From positions 7,992,001-8,056,000 of the forward strand of contig NZ_CP165727.1 of assembly GCF_041200175.1 (NCBI RefSeq): 64,000 nucleotides of DNA. The letters run 5' to 3'. Position numbers and translations under genes: made by a program. The stretch comes from Streptomyces sp. R33. GTDB lineage: Bacteria; Actinomycetota; Actinomycetes; Streptomycetales; Streptomycetaceae. The notes below the pieces were generated by a model. It was not told the origin of the DNA. It did not search any database and was given only the letters and a program-made list of their open reading frames with translations. Positions 1 through 7,848 of the stretch are shown one piece after another (position 1 is the stretch's first letter; the number at the start of each line of letters is the position of its first letter).

Positions 1-1384
1 GCGTCTGCGCGACCCGGCTGGTCGTGACATGGGTGAGGACCGTGCCGAACACCGCCATGCCCAGGGCCCCCGCGTAGTTGCGCACGCTCTGGGTGACACC
101 GGTGACCTCGCCGTACGAGGCGTCGATCGCCCGGTTCACGGCGTCGGTGGAGGCCGGGGAGAGCACGAGGCCCATGCCGGCTCCGGCGAGACAGGCGTAG
201 GGCCACTGGTCGTGGGCCGACAGGTCCGTCAGTTGCGCCGCCCACAGGGCGAATCCCGCACAGGCGAGCGCCGTGCCGAGCATCATCGTGGGCCGGGCCC
301 CGTGCTTGTCGAGGATCCTGCCGCCCCACTGGGCCGAAAGGCCGAAGCCGACGAAGAAGTACAGCACGTAGAGCGCGGCCTGGTGGGGCGAGGAGCTGAG
401 CGAGATCTGTGCGTACACCGAGGCGAAGTACAAGACGGGGACGAACGCCAGCATCGAGAAGAAGAGCACCAGGGTGTCGGCAGCGAACGCCCGGTCCCGG
501 AAGATGCGCAGCTTGATGAGCGGTTCGTCGGTGCGCAGTTCGTACCGGCAGAAGACCACGAGGACGACGAGCCCGCCGATGATGCACGCCCAAGTGGCCG
601 GGCTGGTCCAGCCCCAGACGGATGACTGCTGGATCCCGAGGACGCTCAGCCCCATACCGGTGGCGACGAGCACGGCGCCCGGCACGTCGAGACGTTCACG
701 CCGCCGGGCGTCGGGGATGCGTGCGAGGGCGGTCAGGACGAGCGCCACGACGGCTACGGGTACGTTGATCCAGAAGATGGCCCGCCAGGTCCAGGCGGTC
801 AGCCAACCGCCGAGCAGCGGCCCGAGAGCGGTGAGCGCACCGGCGAGGACGAAGAACAGGGCCAGGGCCCGGCCCCGTTTGTCCACGGGGACGACGGAGA
901 CGACGACGGCCAGGGCGGCGGGGAACACCAGTGCCGCGCCCAGCCCCTGGGTGGCACGGAAGATGACGAGCCAGCTCTCGGCGAAGTCCCCGGTCGGAAC
1001 CGAGCCGCAGAGCACGGATGAGACGACGAACACGAGCGTGCCGACCATCACCATCCGGCGGTGCCCGAAGACGTCGGCGAGCCGCCCGCCGAGCGCGAAG
1101 CACGCGGCGAGCGCGAGCAGATACGCGTTGACCACCCGCTGCATTCCGGAGGACGAGAGGCCGAGTTCCTCGATGATGCTGGGGGCGGCGATGCTGACGA
1201 TCGTCTGATCCACGAAGATCATCGCCACGGCGAAGACCATGGCCGCGAGGGCGAGCCGCTGGTTCGGACCGGTGTCCTGCCGTCCGGACGGCCGCGGCGT
1301 GGTTCCGCGTTGCCCGGCGTTTGCGCTCGGAGCACCATGGGAGGAGCCCCCGGCGGCGCTCGCTCGGTCCTTCACAGTCTTCAT
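1..1384 (-). CDS. DHA2-type MFS drug exporter (3' end beyond window)
   Basis: Partial gene: the C-terminus lies outside the window. Translation from ATG 1384 gives a roughly 45-residue polar N-terminus, then a first membrane helix ending in FVDQTIVSIAAPSI, the loop GGRLADVFGHRR (MFS motif A) and GPLLGGWLTAWTWRAIFWIN (motif C of drug:proton antiporters). This is the pattern of 14-helix EmrB/QacA-type exporters in the cytoplasmic membrane. The Shine-Dalgarno AGGGAGG sits directly before the ATG. Only about 73 bp separate the start from the IS630-type element at 1460, so the native promoter has probably been displaced by the insertion stack. The substrate cannot be inferred. Confidence 0.88.
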   Translation of the reverse strand, partial: MKTVKDRASAAGGSSHGAPSANAGQRGTTPRPSGRQDTGPNQRLALAAMVFAVAMIFVDQTIVSIAAPSIIEELGLSSSGMQRVVNAYLLALAACFALGGRLADVFGHRRMVMVGTLVFVVSSVLCGSVPTGDFAESWLVIFRATQGLGAALVFPAALAVVVSVVPVDKRGRALALFFVLAGALTALGPLLGGWLTAWTWRAIFWINVPVAVVALVLTALARIPDARRRERLDVPGAVLVATGMGLSVLGIQQSSVWGWTSPATWACIIGGLVVLVVFCRYELRTDEPLIKLRIFRDRAFAADTLVLFFSMLAFVPVLYFASVYAQISLSSSPHQAALYVLYFFVGFGLSAQWGGRILDKHGARPTMMLGTALACAGFALWAAQLTDLSAHDQWPYACLAGAGMGLVLSPASTDAVNRAIDASYGEVTGVTQSVRNYAGALGMAVFGTVLTHVTTSRVAQT

Positions 1385-1459
1385 CCTCCCTGCCGGAGTG
1401 CAGGTCCGCACGCCGGTCGGGGGCGGTGAGAGGCGCTCGTACGCAGTGGTGCAGCGCTA

Positions 1460-2592
1460 GTCTTCTGAGTCTTGAGTTCTGTTCAGATGTGTAGGCTTGG
1501 CCTATGGCGCGGATGGGGCGGCCGAAGGCCGAGTTGACGCTGTCGGACGAGGAACGGGCCGCACTGGAGGGGTGGGTGCGGCGTCGTTCCACGCCGCAGG
1601 CGTGGGCTTTGAGGTGCCGGATCATCCTGGCCTGCGCCGAGGGCGTCTCGAACAAGGATGTGGCCGTCCGTCTCGGATCGACGCCTCATGCGGTCGGCCG
1701 TTGGCGGGCCCGTTTCGTGCAGTACCGGATCGCGGGCCTGGGAGACATGCCGCGTTCCGGCGGCCCCAGGTCGGTGACGGATGAGCAGGTGGCCGCAGTG
1801 GTCACCAGGACGTTGGAGTCCACGCCGAAGAACGCAACGCACTGGTCGACGCGGTCGATGGCGAAGGAAATGGGCCTGTCCCAGTCCTCGGTCTCACGGA
1901 TCTGGCGGGCGTTCGGCCTGCAGCCGCACCGGTCGGAGACGTTCAAGCTGTCGACCGATCCCTACTTCGTCGACAAGGTCCACGATGTCGTCGGCCTCTA
2001 CCTGGACCCTCCCGAGCGGGCGCTGGTGTTCTGCGTGGATGAGAAATCGCAGATCCAGGCCCTGGACCGGTCCCAGCCAGTGCTGCCGATGATGCCAGGA
2101 GTCCCGGAGCGGTCAACGCACGACTACGTCCGCGCCGGCACGACCACCCTGTTCGCCGCACTCAACGTGGCCACCGGCAAGGTGATCGGCTCCCTGCACC
2201 GCCGGCATCGCGCCGAGGAGTTCAAGAAGTTCCTGGTCAAGCTCGACAAGGAAGTGCCTGCCGGTCTGGACGTCCACCTGATCTGCGACAACTACGCCAC
2301 CCACAAGACGCCGGACATCAAGAAGTGGCTGCTCGGCCACCCCCGGTTCCACCTGCACTTCACGCCGACCGGGTCGTCCTGGCTGAACCTGGTGGAGCGA
2401 TGGTTCGCCGAACTCACCAACAAGCAGATACGGCGAGGCGTCCACAAGTCCGTCCAGGCCCTCGAGAAGGACATCCGTGACTGGATCGCCGCTTGGAACA
2501 CCGACCCCAAGCCCTACGTCTGGACCAAGACCGCAGACGAGATCCTCGAACGCCTCGCCAGCTATCTGAACAGAATTCCCGACTCAGAAGAC
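1460..2592 (+). mobile_element. IS630-type insertion sequence, 1133 bp
   Basis: The ends are inverted copies: GTCTTCTGAGTC at 1460-1471 and its complement at 2581-2592, with a second matching block TTCTGTTCAGAT further in. TA dinucleotides at 1458-1459 and 2593-2594 flank the element, which is the TA target duplication typical of the IS630/Tc1-mariner superfamily. One intact transposase fills it. Removing the element restores CTAG followed by GGGGTGTCGTC, so it landed inside the CTAG that flanks the neighbouring MITE-like element. Confidence 0.92.
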
Positions 2593-2595
2593 TAG
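1504..2595 (+). CDS. IS630 family transposase
   Basis: 363 residues, apparently full length and intact. An N-terminal winged-helix/HTH region (about 10-140, with ACAEGVSNKDVAVRLGST) precedes the DDE catalytic domain. The acidic residues are visible in FCVDEKSQIQALDR, HLICDNYATHKT and GSSWLNLVERWFAELT. It cuts and rejoins the element at TA sites. The final GAC codon is the last codon inside the element, and the stop TAG at 2593-2595 consists of the duplicated TA plus one host G. The stop is therefore supplied by the insertion site. Confidence 0.95.
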   Translation: MARMGRPKAELTLSDEERAALEGWVRRRSTPQAWALRCRIILACAEGVSNKDVAVRLGSTPHAVGRWRARFVQYRIAGLGDMPRSGGPRSVTDEQVAAVVTRTLESTPKNATHWSTRSMAKEMGLSQSSVSRIWRAFGLQPHRSETFKLSTDPYFVDKVHDVVGLYLDPPERALVFCVDEKSQIQALDRSQPVLPMMPGVPERSTHDYVRAGTTTLFAALNVATGKVIGSLHRRHRAEEFKKFLVKLDKEVPAGLDVHLICDNYATHKTPDIKKWLLGHPRFHLHFTPTGSSWLNLVERWFAELTNKQIRRGVHKSVQALEKDIRDWIAAWNTDPKPYVWTKTADEILERLASYLNRIPDSED

Positions 2596-2818
2596 GGGGT
2601 GTCGTCGAAGTAGCGTCGTCCGCCCGTGAGGGCGGGGCCGGCGGGGTCTGGTGCGTGTGATCGCAAGGCGGAGGTGGGGGTCCCCCCGCCGAAGGCAGGG
2701 GGAGGAGGCGACGCTCGCGTCGTCGACCGACGACAACGCCGCGAGCGCGCGTGCCAGACCCCGCCGGCCTGGGGGCACCTCCCAGCGGTAGCTGGGGGAG
2801 GGACTTTGACGACACCCC
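2596..2818. mobile_element. MITE-like non-coding element, 223 bp
   Basis: No plausible gene lies here. Inverted termini GGGGTGTCGTC-(G/A)-AAGT face each other at 2596 and 2818. A second pair of inverted blocks, GCCGGCGGGGTCTGG and its complement, lies near 2637-2651 and 2754-2768. The flanks on both sides are CTAG: the left one was split by the IS630-type insertion and the right one is at 2819-2822. Inverted ends, a short target-like duplication and no transposase are the signature of a miniature inverted-repeat element mobilised in trans. The parent element was not identified in this window. Confidence 0.7.
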
Positions 2819-2822
2819 CTAG

Positions 2823-4220
2823 TACTGCAACGGTGTTTGCCGTGACGGTTGGGCAGTTCGGTCGTTGTTCAGGTCATGGGTGGGGAACTTGCAGATGCCC
2901 GGTTGTGGGCTGGTGAACTGAAGGCTTTGCATGAGCGGTTCGTGCACCGTTTCTCCAGGTCGGAGCCGCGGGAGTCGGCTCTTGCCTATATGCGGGGGCT
3001 GATCGCTCCGCTGGAACGGAAGAACGGATGGACGCTTGCCGAGGAGGCCGGGCATGGGGGTCCGGACCGGATCCATCGGTTGCTGAACCGGATCGACTGG
3101 GACGCCGATGAGGTCCTGGCCGACGTGCGGGACTACGTCATGGAGCATCTCGGAGACCCGGATGCGGTGCTGATCGTGGACGACACGGGGTTCCTGAAGA
3201 AGGGTGTCCGCTCGGCCGGGGTCCAGCGCCAGTACTCCGGCACCGCCGGGCGGACAGAGAACGCCCAGATCGGAGTGTTCCTCGCCTATGCCGGCGGCCG
3301 GGGCCGCACGTTGATCGACCGCCGTCTGTATCTGCCCACGTCATGGACGGAAGACCGGGAACGGTGCCGGGCTGCCGGCATTGAGGACACGGTCGCCTTC
3401 GAGACGAAGGTGGTGATGGCCAAGGCCATGGTCCGCCGGGCGATCACAGGCCGGATTCCGTTCCGGTGGGTGACCGCGGATGCCGCTTACGGCTTCTCCA
3501 AGGGCTGGCGCACGGAGCTCGAGCAAGCCGACGTCTTCCACGTCATGGCCACCACCCGGCACGACACCGTCGTCACCCGCTGGGCGATCGACCACCCCGT
3601 CCACGACCTGTTCCCCGGTCTGCCCCGGCAGAAATGGAAGCGTCGTTCCTGCGGGATGGGGGCCCATGGCCCGCGGGTCTACGACTGGGCGAGAGTCGAG
3701 GTGAGGCCCTGGCACCGCGAGGACCGCCGGCACTGGGTGATCGCCCGCCGAAGTGTCCGCCGGCCCGAGGAGATCTCCTACTACATCGCCTACTGCCCCG
3801 CCGAGACCACACTGGATGAGCTGATCCACGTCGCGGGAAGCCGGTGGGCGGTCGAGGAATGCTTCCAGACCGCGAAACAGGAGTGCGGCCTGGACGACTA
3901 CCAGGTCCGCCGCTACGACGGCTGGCACCGCCACATGACCCTGGCCATGGCCGCACACGCCTGCCTCACCGTCCTGCGAGCCCGCGAACTCCAGACGGGC
4001 AAAGCAGAAACGGATCCTCCCAGCTCATACCCCTCACCCTGCCCGAACTCCGACGCCTGATCAGCCGGCTCACCCGGCCCCGCCCGACCATCGACCACGT
4101 CCTGCACTGGTCACACTGGCGCCGGCGACGACAGTTCCAGGCCCGCGTCAGTCACTACAAACGACGCGGCCACACACCACCAGAAACTGCCCAACCATCA
4201 CGACAAGCACCGTTGCAGTA
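2823..4220 (+). mobile_element. IS701-type insertion sequence, about 1.4 kb
   Basis: Near-perfect inverted ends of about 31 bp begin TACTGCAACGGTG at 2823 and end with its complement at 4220. A few mismatches lie inward, and the block ending GGTTGGGCAGTT matches on both sides. CTAG flanks both ends (2819-2822 and 4221-4224), which fits a 4-bp target duplication. The left CTAG is shared with the right edge of the MITE-like element. The element carries one transposase gene whose 3' end appears frameshifted. Confidence 0.88.
2876..4060 (+). CDS. IS701 family transposase, 3' end frameshifted
   Basis: 394 residues from ATG 2876; an in-frame TTG at 2849 is also possible. Catalytic blocks typical of IS701/DDE transposases are present: LIVDDTGFLKKG, WVTADAAYGFSKGWR and EECFQTAKQECGLDDY followed by RRYDGWHRHMTLAMAAHA. 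After about residue 380 the frame runs into an atypical tail. The expected C-terminus (LIPLTLPELRRLISRL, then HWSHWRRRRQ) continues in a different frame up to about 4200. The catalytic core is intact, so activity is uncertain. The break near 4010-4030 is either a real frameshift mutation or a sequencing indel. Confidence 0.85.
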   Translation: MGGELADARLWAGELKALHERFVHRFSRSEPRESALAYMRGLIAPLERKNGWTLAEEAGHGGPDRIHRLLNRIDWDADEVLADVRDYVMEHLGDPDAVLIVDDTGFLKKGVRSAGVQRQYSGTAGRTENAQIGVFLAYAGGRGRTLIDRRLYLPTSWTEDRERCRAAGIEDTVAFETKVVMAKAMVRRAITGRIPFRWVTADAAYGFSKGWRTELEQADVFHVMATTRHDTVVTRWAIDHPVHDLFPGLPRQKWKRRSCGMGAHGPRVYDWARVEVRPWHREDRRHWVIARRSVRRPEEISYYIAYCPAETTLDELIHVAGSRWAVEECFQTAKQECGLDDYQVRRYDGWHRHMTLAMAAHACLTVLRARELQTGKAETDPPSSYPSPCPNSDA

Positions 4221-4384
4221 CTAGGGGGCGAGCGTGACCGGGACGGCGGTCCGTACGCAGCGAGGTAGGGTGCCGGGCGGCGATGGCCAGGGGCGTCTCC
4301 CGGCGGTGGCCGGGTGAGCAGGATCCGGAATCGACGGCCCGCGCTGTACGCCGCCTCCGTTTCGCCGACACAGACAAGGTGACC

Positions 4385-4927
4385 ATGTTCGATCCGGTGC
4401 AGGAGAATCCGTACCCCGACACCCACATCCTCGGCGAAGGCCCCGAGCCGCACCCGCTGCTGCAGCCGGTGCTGGGGCTGGTGGGCCGCTGGCACGGTCG
4501 GGGTCAGGGCCAGTACCCCACGCTGGAACGGGACTTCCGCTACGAGCAGGAGGTCGTCTTCAGCCACGACGGGCGCCCCTTCCTGCGCTACGAGGCACGC
4601 GCCTGGCTCGTCGACGAGTCCGGGGCTCCCGTGAGGCCTGCCGGACGGGAGGCCGGCTGGTGGCGGGTGACGCCGGACGCGGACCTGGAGGTCGTCCTCG
4701 CCCACGCCACCGGGATCGTCGAGACGTACGTCGGCACGGTGGCCGGTACGGAGATCGAGATCGGGACGAAGGACGTGGCGCTCACCCCGCTGGCCAAGGA
4801 GGTCACCGGGACGCGGCGCCGCTACAGCCTCGACGGCGACCTGCTGACGGTGGTGCACGACATGGCGGCCGTGGGCCAGCCGCTCCAGCACCACCTGACC
4901 ACGCGGCTGCGCCGCCGCCCTTCCTGA
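4385..4927 (+). CDS. Nitrobindin-like heme-binding FABP-family protein
   Basis: 180 residues from ATG 4385. The family's lipocalin-like beta-barrel signature GRWHGRG (GxWxGxG) is present, followed by RYEQEVVFSHDGRPFLRYEA and a C-terminal block MAAVGQPLQHHLTTRLRR. The conserved His of that block is the heme ligand position in nitrobindin/THAP4-type proteins. The family binds ferric heme and is linked to peroxynitrite or NO chemistry in the cytosol. An upstream in-frame start at 4283 would add 34 residues without homology, so 4385 is preferred. It is convergent with the SDR gene. The CTAG insertion stack lies 160 bp upstream and may have replaced its promoter. Confidence 0.82.
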   Translation: MFDPVQENPYPDTHILGEGPEPHPLLQPVLGLVGRWHGRGQGQYPTLERDFRYEQEVVFSHDGRPFLRYEARAWLVDESGAPVRPAGREAGWWRVTPDADLEVVLAHATGIVETYVGTVAGTEIEIGTKDVALTPLAKEVTGTRRRYSLDGDLLTVVHDMAAVGQPLQHHLTTRLRRRPS

Positions 4928-5007
4928 CGGCCCGGGAACGCCCGGAGCCGGCCCCGCGCCCACCGGGCAGCGCCGGGACGGACGCGCGACGGGCCGGTGC
5001 CGGACGG

Positions 5008-5766
5008 TCAGGCGGAGGAGCCGCTGTCGACGACCAGGTCGTGGCCGACCACGGAGCCCGCCGCGGAGGAGGCGAGGTAGAGGACCGCGGCCGCGACTTC
5101 CTCCGCCTCCGCGACGCGGCCGAGCGGGTTCTCGTCCTTGACCCGCTCGGCGCGGTCGGCCTCCGTCTCGCCGGCCCGCAGGGACATGGGCGCGGCGGAG
5201 GCTCCCGGGCTGACCGCGTTGATGCGCACGCCGTCGCGGATGTGGTCCAGGGCGGCTGCGCGGGTCAGCGCGGAGACCGCGGCCTTGGAGGTGATGTACG
5301 CGGCGGCGTTCGGGATGCGGGAGTGGGCGCCCAGGTTCGAGGAGATGTTGACGATGGCGCCGCCGCCGTTCTCCCGCATGTGGGCGATCTCGTGCTTCAT
5401 GGCCAGGAAGACGCCGGTGACGTTGGTGCGCAGTACGGCGTCCCAGTCCTCCTCGGCGATGTCGCCGGCGGGCACCGTGCCGCGGAGTATCCCCGCGTTG
5501 TTGACGGCGACGTCGAGCGTTCCGAAGAGTGCGACGGTCTCCCGGACGAGCGCGGCCAGTTGGGCGGAGTCGGTGACGTCGGCGGTGACCGCCTCGGCCG
5601 TACCGCCGGCCGCCCGGACGAGGCGTACGGTCTCGTCGAGTGAGGCCGCGGTCCGGCCCGCGGCGACGACTCGTGCGCCTTCGGCGGCGAAGGCGAGGGC
5701 GATGGCCCGGCCGAGGCCGGATCCGGCGCCCGTGACGAGGACGGACGAGTTGGTGAAGCGGGTCAT
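5008..5766 (-). CDS. SDR family oxidoreductase
   Basis: 252 residues from ATG 5766, preceded by AAGGAG. Classical short-chain dehydrogenase: cofactor loop TGAGSGLGRA near the N-terminus, NNAG in the middle, and catalytic Ser in NISSNLGAHS followed by Y-x-x-x-K in AAYITSKAA. An arginine a short distance after the glycine loop (AAGRTAAS) fits NADP(H) preference. The motif order and length match FabG-like enzymes. The substrate is unknown, and no neighbouring biosynthetic genes point to one. Confidence 0.9.
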   Translation of the reverse strand: MTRFTNSSVLVTGAGSGLGRAIALAFAAEGARVVAAGRTAASLDETVRLVRAAGGTAEAVTADVTDSAQLAALVRETVALFGTLDVAVNNAGILRGTVPAGDIAEEDWDAVLRTNVTGVFLAMKHEIAHMRENGGGAIVNISSNLGAHSRIPNAAAYITSKAAVSALTRAAALDHIRDGVRINAVSPGASAAPMSLRAGETEADRAERVKDENPLGRVAEAEEVAAAVLYLASSAAGSVVGHDLVVDSGSSA

Positions 5767-5850
5767 CGCGGTGGCTCCTTGTAGGGGTGTCGGTGGGGGA
5801 GTGCGGTGAGGGAGACACCTCATGCGGCTAACGGGTCAAGTTGACCTTGG

Positions 5851-6159
5851 TCAGCCAGCTGCGAAGGCGGCCAACAAGGTGTCCGCTCGGGCCTCCAGCT
5901 CGGGCGTCAGAGCCCCCTTCACGACCAACCTGACCTCATCGCCGCCGACCGCGCGGGCAAGCCAAATCTCGACCTGTCGATGCTCGCCGACCAAGGGGTA
6001 CGAGTACCAGCCGTCGGTCCGCTCGTCGTCGGTCGCCTCGATCGCCAGTGCCACCGTCTCCCAGTCGGTGGCATCGAAGCCGTAGCCCACGTAGTGCGAC
6101 AGCAACTCCAGGAACGACCGCAGGTTGCGTTCCCAGATCCATCCCCCGACCTCTGCCAT
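5851..6159 (-). CDS. Hypothetical protein, 102 aa
   Basis: Small acidic soluble protein with a good ribosome site (GAGGGGGAG) before ATG 6159. Visible features are a Trp-rich N-terminus (GGWIWERNL), the segment DWETVALAIEATDDERTDGWY and an alternating basic/hydrophobic stretch VEIWLARAVGGDEVRLVV. No family was recognised. The IS110-type element begins within about 50 bp of its start, so its promoter is now probably supplied by or disrupted by that element. Confidence 0.65.
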   Translation of the reverse strand: MAEVGGWIWERNLRSFLELLSHYVGYGFDATDWETVALAIEATDDERTDGWYSYPLVGEHRQVEIWLARAVGGDEVRLVVKGALTPELEARADTLLAAFAAG

Positions 6160-6212
6160 GGCTCCCCCTCAGTGCTCAGGAGGACAGCCTGTCATGAGCC
6201 GAAACACAGTGA

Positions 6213-7439
6213 TCAATCAGCTGAGGCTGGAGGAGGAAACGCGATGGCCGCGTCGAAGTGCACCCTGCTTTGGAGGCAGTGGTGGAGCTGGCCGAGCATG
6301 CGGTTGAACAGGTGCCGCAGGGCTTGGGCATGCCAGTCTCCGGCCTCGCGTCGGCGCCTGTAGTGGGCGTTGGCGCCGGGTGAGTGGCTGAGGGTGGCGA
6401 AGGCCCACAAGTAGCCGGCGTGGTTGAGCCGGTTGTTCTTCACGAACCGGCGGCCGACGTACTTGCGTTTGCCGGAGGCCCGCGTGATGGGGGCCGCGCC
6501 CGCGTATGCCTTCAGGCCGCCAGCGGTGGCGAACCGGGTGGGGTCGTCACCGATCTCGGCCAGGAGCCGGGCGCCGACTCCGGGCCCGACTCCGGGGAAG
6601 CTCAGCATGATCGGCGCGTCGGGGTGGGTGCGGAAAGTCCGCTCGACCGCCTTCGCGAGCTCGTCGACGGCCTTGCAGGCGGCATTGAGCTGCGTGAGCA
6701 GGCCCTTGGCCTGGATGCCCATGGCTTCCTCGACCGCGGCAGGCTGACGGGCGGCGGGCTGCCGGAAGAGCGTGTGGAGCCGTTCGGCGTCCTCGGTGAT
6801 GCCTCGCTTGCGGCCGGCGTTGGTCAGCATCAGCCGGAGCTTCCACGCGGGCAGCTCGGCGGCCTGGGTGGGGGTGGGAGCCGCCCCGAGGACCTTGCGG
6901 GCATCGGGGCGGGTCAGTGCGCCGGCCTTGTCCCGCCAGGCTTCGATCGCGGCGGGGTAGTACTCGCGCAGCAGCGAGCGGTGCTGGTTGGCGAGCTGCT
7001 GCCGGTTCCAGATCGCGTCCTGGTGGGCGCGGGCGAGGACGCCGATGGCCTGGGCCAGGTCGCTGTCCGCGGGCAGGGGCCGGTGCATGTGCATGTCGGT
7101 GCGGATGATGTTCGCCAGGACCAGGGCGTCGCCGGGGTCAGACTTCTTGCGGCTCACGCCGTGCCGGTCGCGGTAGCGGGAGGCGGCCATGGGGTTGACC
7201 GCGAACACCTGCCGACTGCCGGTCCGCAGGGTGGCGACCAGCAGGCCCCGGCTGGTCTCGATCGCGACCGGGATCGGCGCCTCGGCGCTGTCGCCGTGCT
7301 CGGCCAGGAGGTCCAGCAGCAGCTGGTAGCCGTCCAGGTCGTCGTCGATGCGGCACTTGGCCAGCTGCTTACCGGTGTTGTCGATGATCGCGACGTCGTG
7401 GTGTCCCTCCGCCCAGTCGATCCCGCAGAGCATGTCCAT
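6213..7439 (-). CDS. IS110 family transposase/recombinase
   Basis: 408 residues from ATG 7439; an upstream in-frame start at 7490 is less likely. The N-terminal RuvC-like domain shows GIDWAEGHHDV, the ETSRG block and KKSDPGDALVLANIIR (DEDD acidic residues). The C-terminal Tnp domain shows SFPGVGPGVGARLLAEIG and GLKAYAGAAPITRASGKRK, where the serine nucleophile is expected. These are the two domains of IS110-type RNA-guided recombinases. The element has no obvious inverted repeats, as is usual for this family, so its ends cannot be set by eye. The long non-coding stretch upstream of the start may hold its guide RNA. Confidence 0.92.
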   Translation of the reverse strand: MDMLCGIDWAEGHHDVAIIDNTGKQLAKCRIDDDLDGYQLLLDLLAEHGDSAEAPIPVAIETSRGLLVATLRTGSRQVFAVNPMAASRYRDRHGVSRKKSDPGDALVLANIIRTDMHMHRPLPADSDLAQAIGVLARAHQDAIWNRQQLANQHRSLLREYYPAAIEAWRDKAGALTRPDARKVLGAAPTPTQAAELPAWKLRLMLTNAGRKRGITEDAERLHTLFRQPAARQPAAVEEAMGIQAKGLLTQLNAACKAVDELAKAVERTFRTHPDAPIMLSFPGVGPGVGARLLAEIGDDPTRFATAGGLKAYAGAAPITRASGKRKYVGRRFVKNNRLNHAGYLWAFATLSHSPGANAHYRRRREAGDWHAQALRHLFNRMLGQLHHCLQSRVHFDAAIAFPPPASAD

Positions 7440-7818
7440 TCCCCGCCCCTTCGCCGGTGCTGTCCTTGAAGGCGAGCACACGGGCCGCACGGCGCACTAA
7501 TTCCAGGACTCCATGGTCCGCCACCTCATCAGCCGTGCGCGGCACCGCCAGACCGCACGGGCGCACGCCGTGTCCAGAGCTCGAAGCTCGTGAGGAGTAA
7601 CGCGTCACCGTGCGGCAGCTCATTCCTCAAGGTTCCCGAACTCGACGGGCCCGTGGGGGCAGAACGTGCGAGGACCGGCCGGCACCACGGCGCCACCGGT
7701 CTTTCTACAGACCTCGCACGGTCGGAGGTGTCGTAGGGGTCACCACGGCACCGACCGGACCACACACGTCCTGCCCCGGGCTGGACAACGCCGCCCCGGG
7801 CCCATCAGAGATCCAGAA
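7440..7818 (-). other. Non-coding region upstream of IS110 recombinase; possible bridge-RNA locus
   Basis: About 380 bp without a credible gene. IS110-group elements are known to encode a structured bridge RNA in the non-coding end upstream of the recombinase, so the part nearest 7440 is the expected place. Short hairpins on the minus strand include GAGCT-TCG-AGCTC near 7578-7590 and GGTCT-N5-AGACC near 7700-7715. Which hairpin, if any, belongs to a guide RNA cannot be decided by eye. Confidence 0.35.
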
Positions 7819-7843
7819 CCTCTAATTACTAACGAATTAGAGG
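7819..7843. promoter_or_regulatory. AT-rich perfect inverted repeat after MFS gene
   Basis: CCTCTAATT at 7819-7827 and AATTAGAGG at 7835-7843 are perfect 9-bp arms around a 7-bp spacer, just past the stop codon of the MFS gene. The base composition is strikingly AT-rich against about 72% GC surroundings. It could end MFS transcription or be an operator left over from a lost gene. A T-run after the hairpin is absent. Confidence 0.5.
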
Positions 7844-7848
7844 TGTCG

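Noticed and set aside
7529..7765. 78-codon minus-strand frame between the IS110-type and MFS genes
   Set aside because: Composition is not protein-like, no ribosome site was seen and no family resemblance was found; treated as non-coding.
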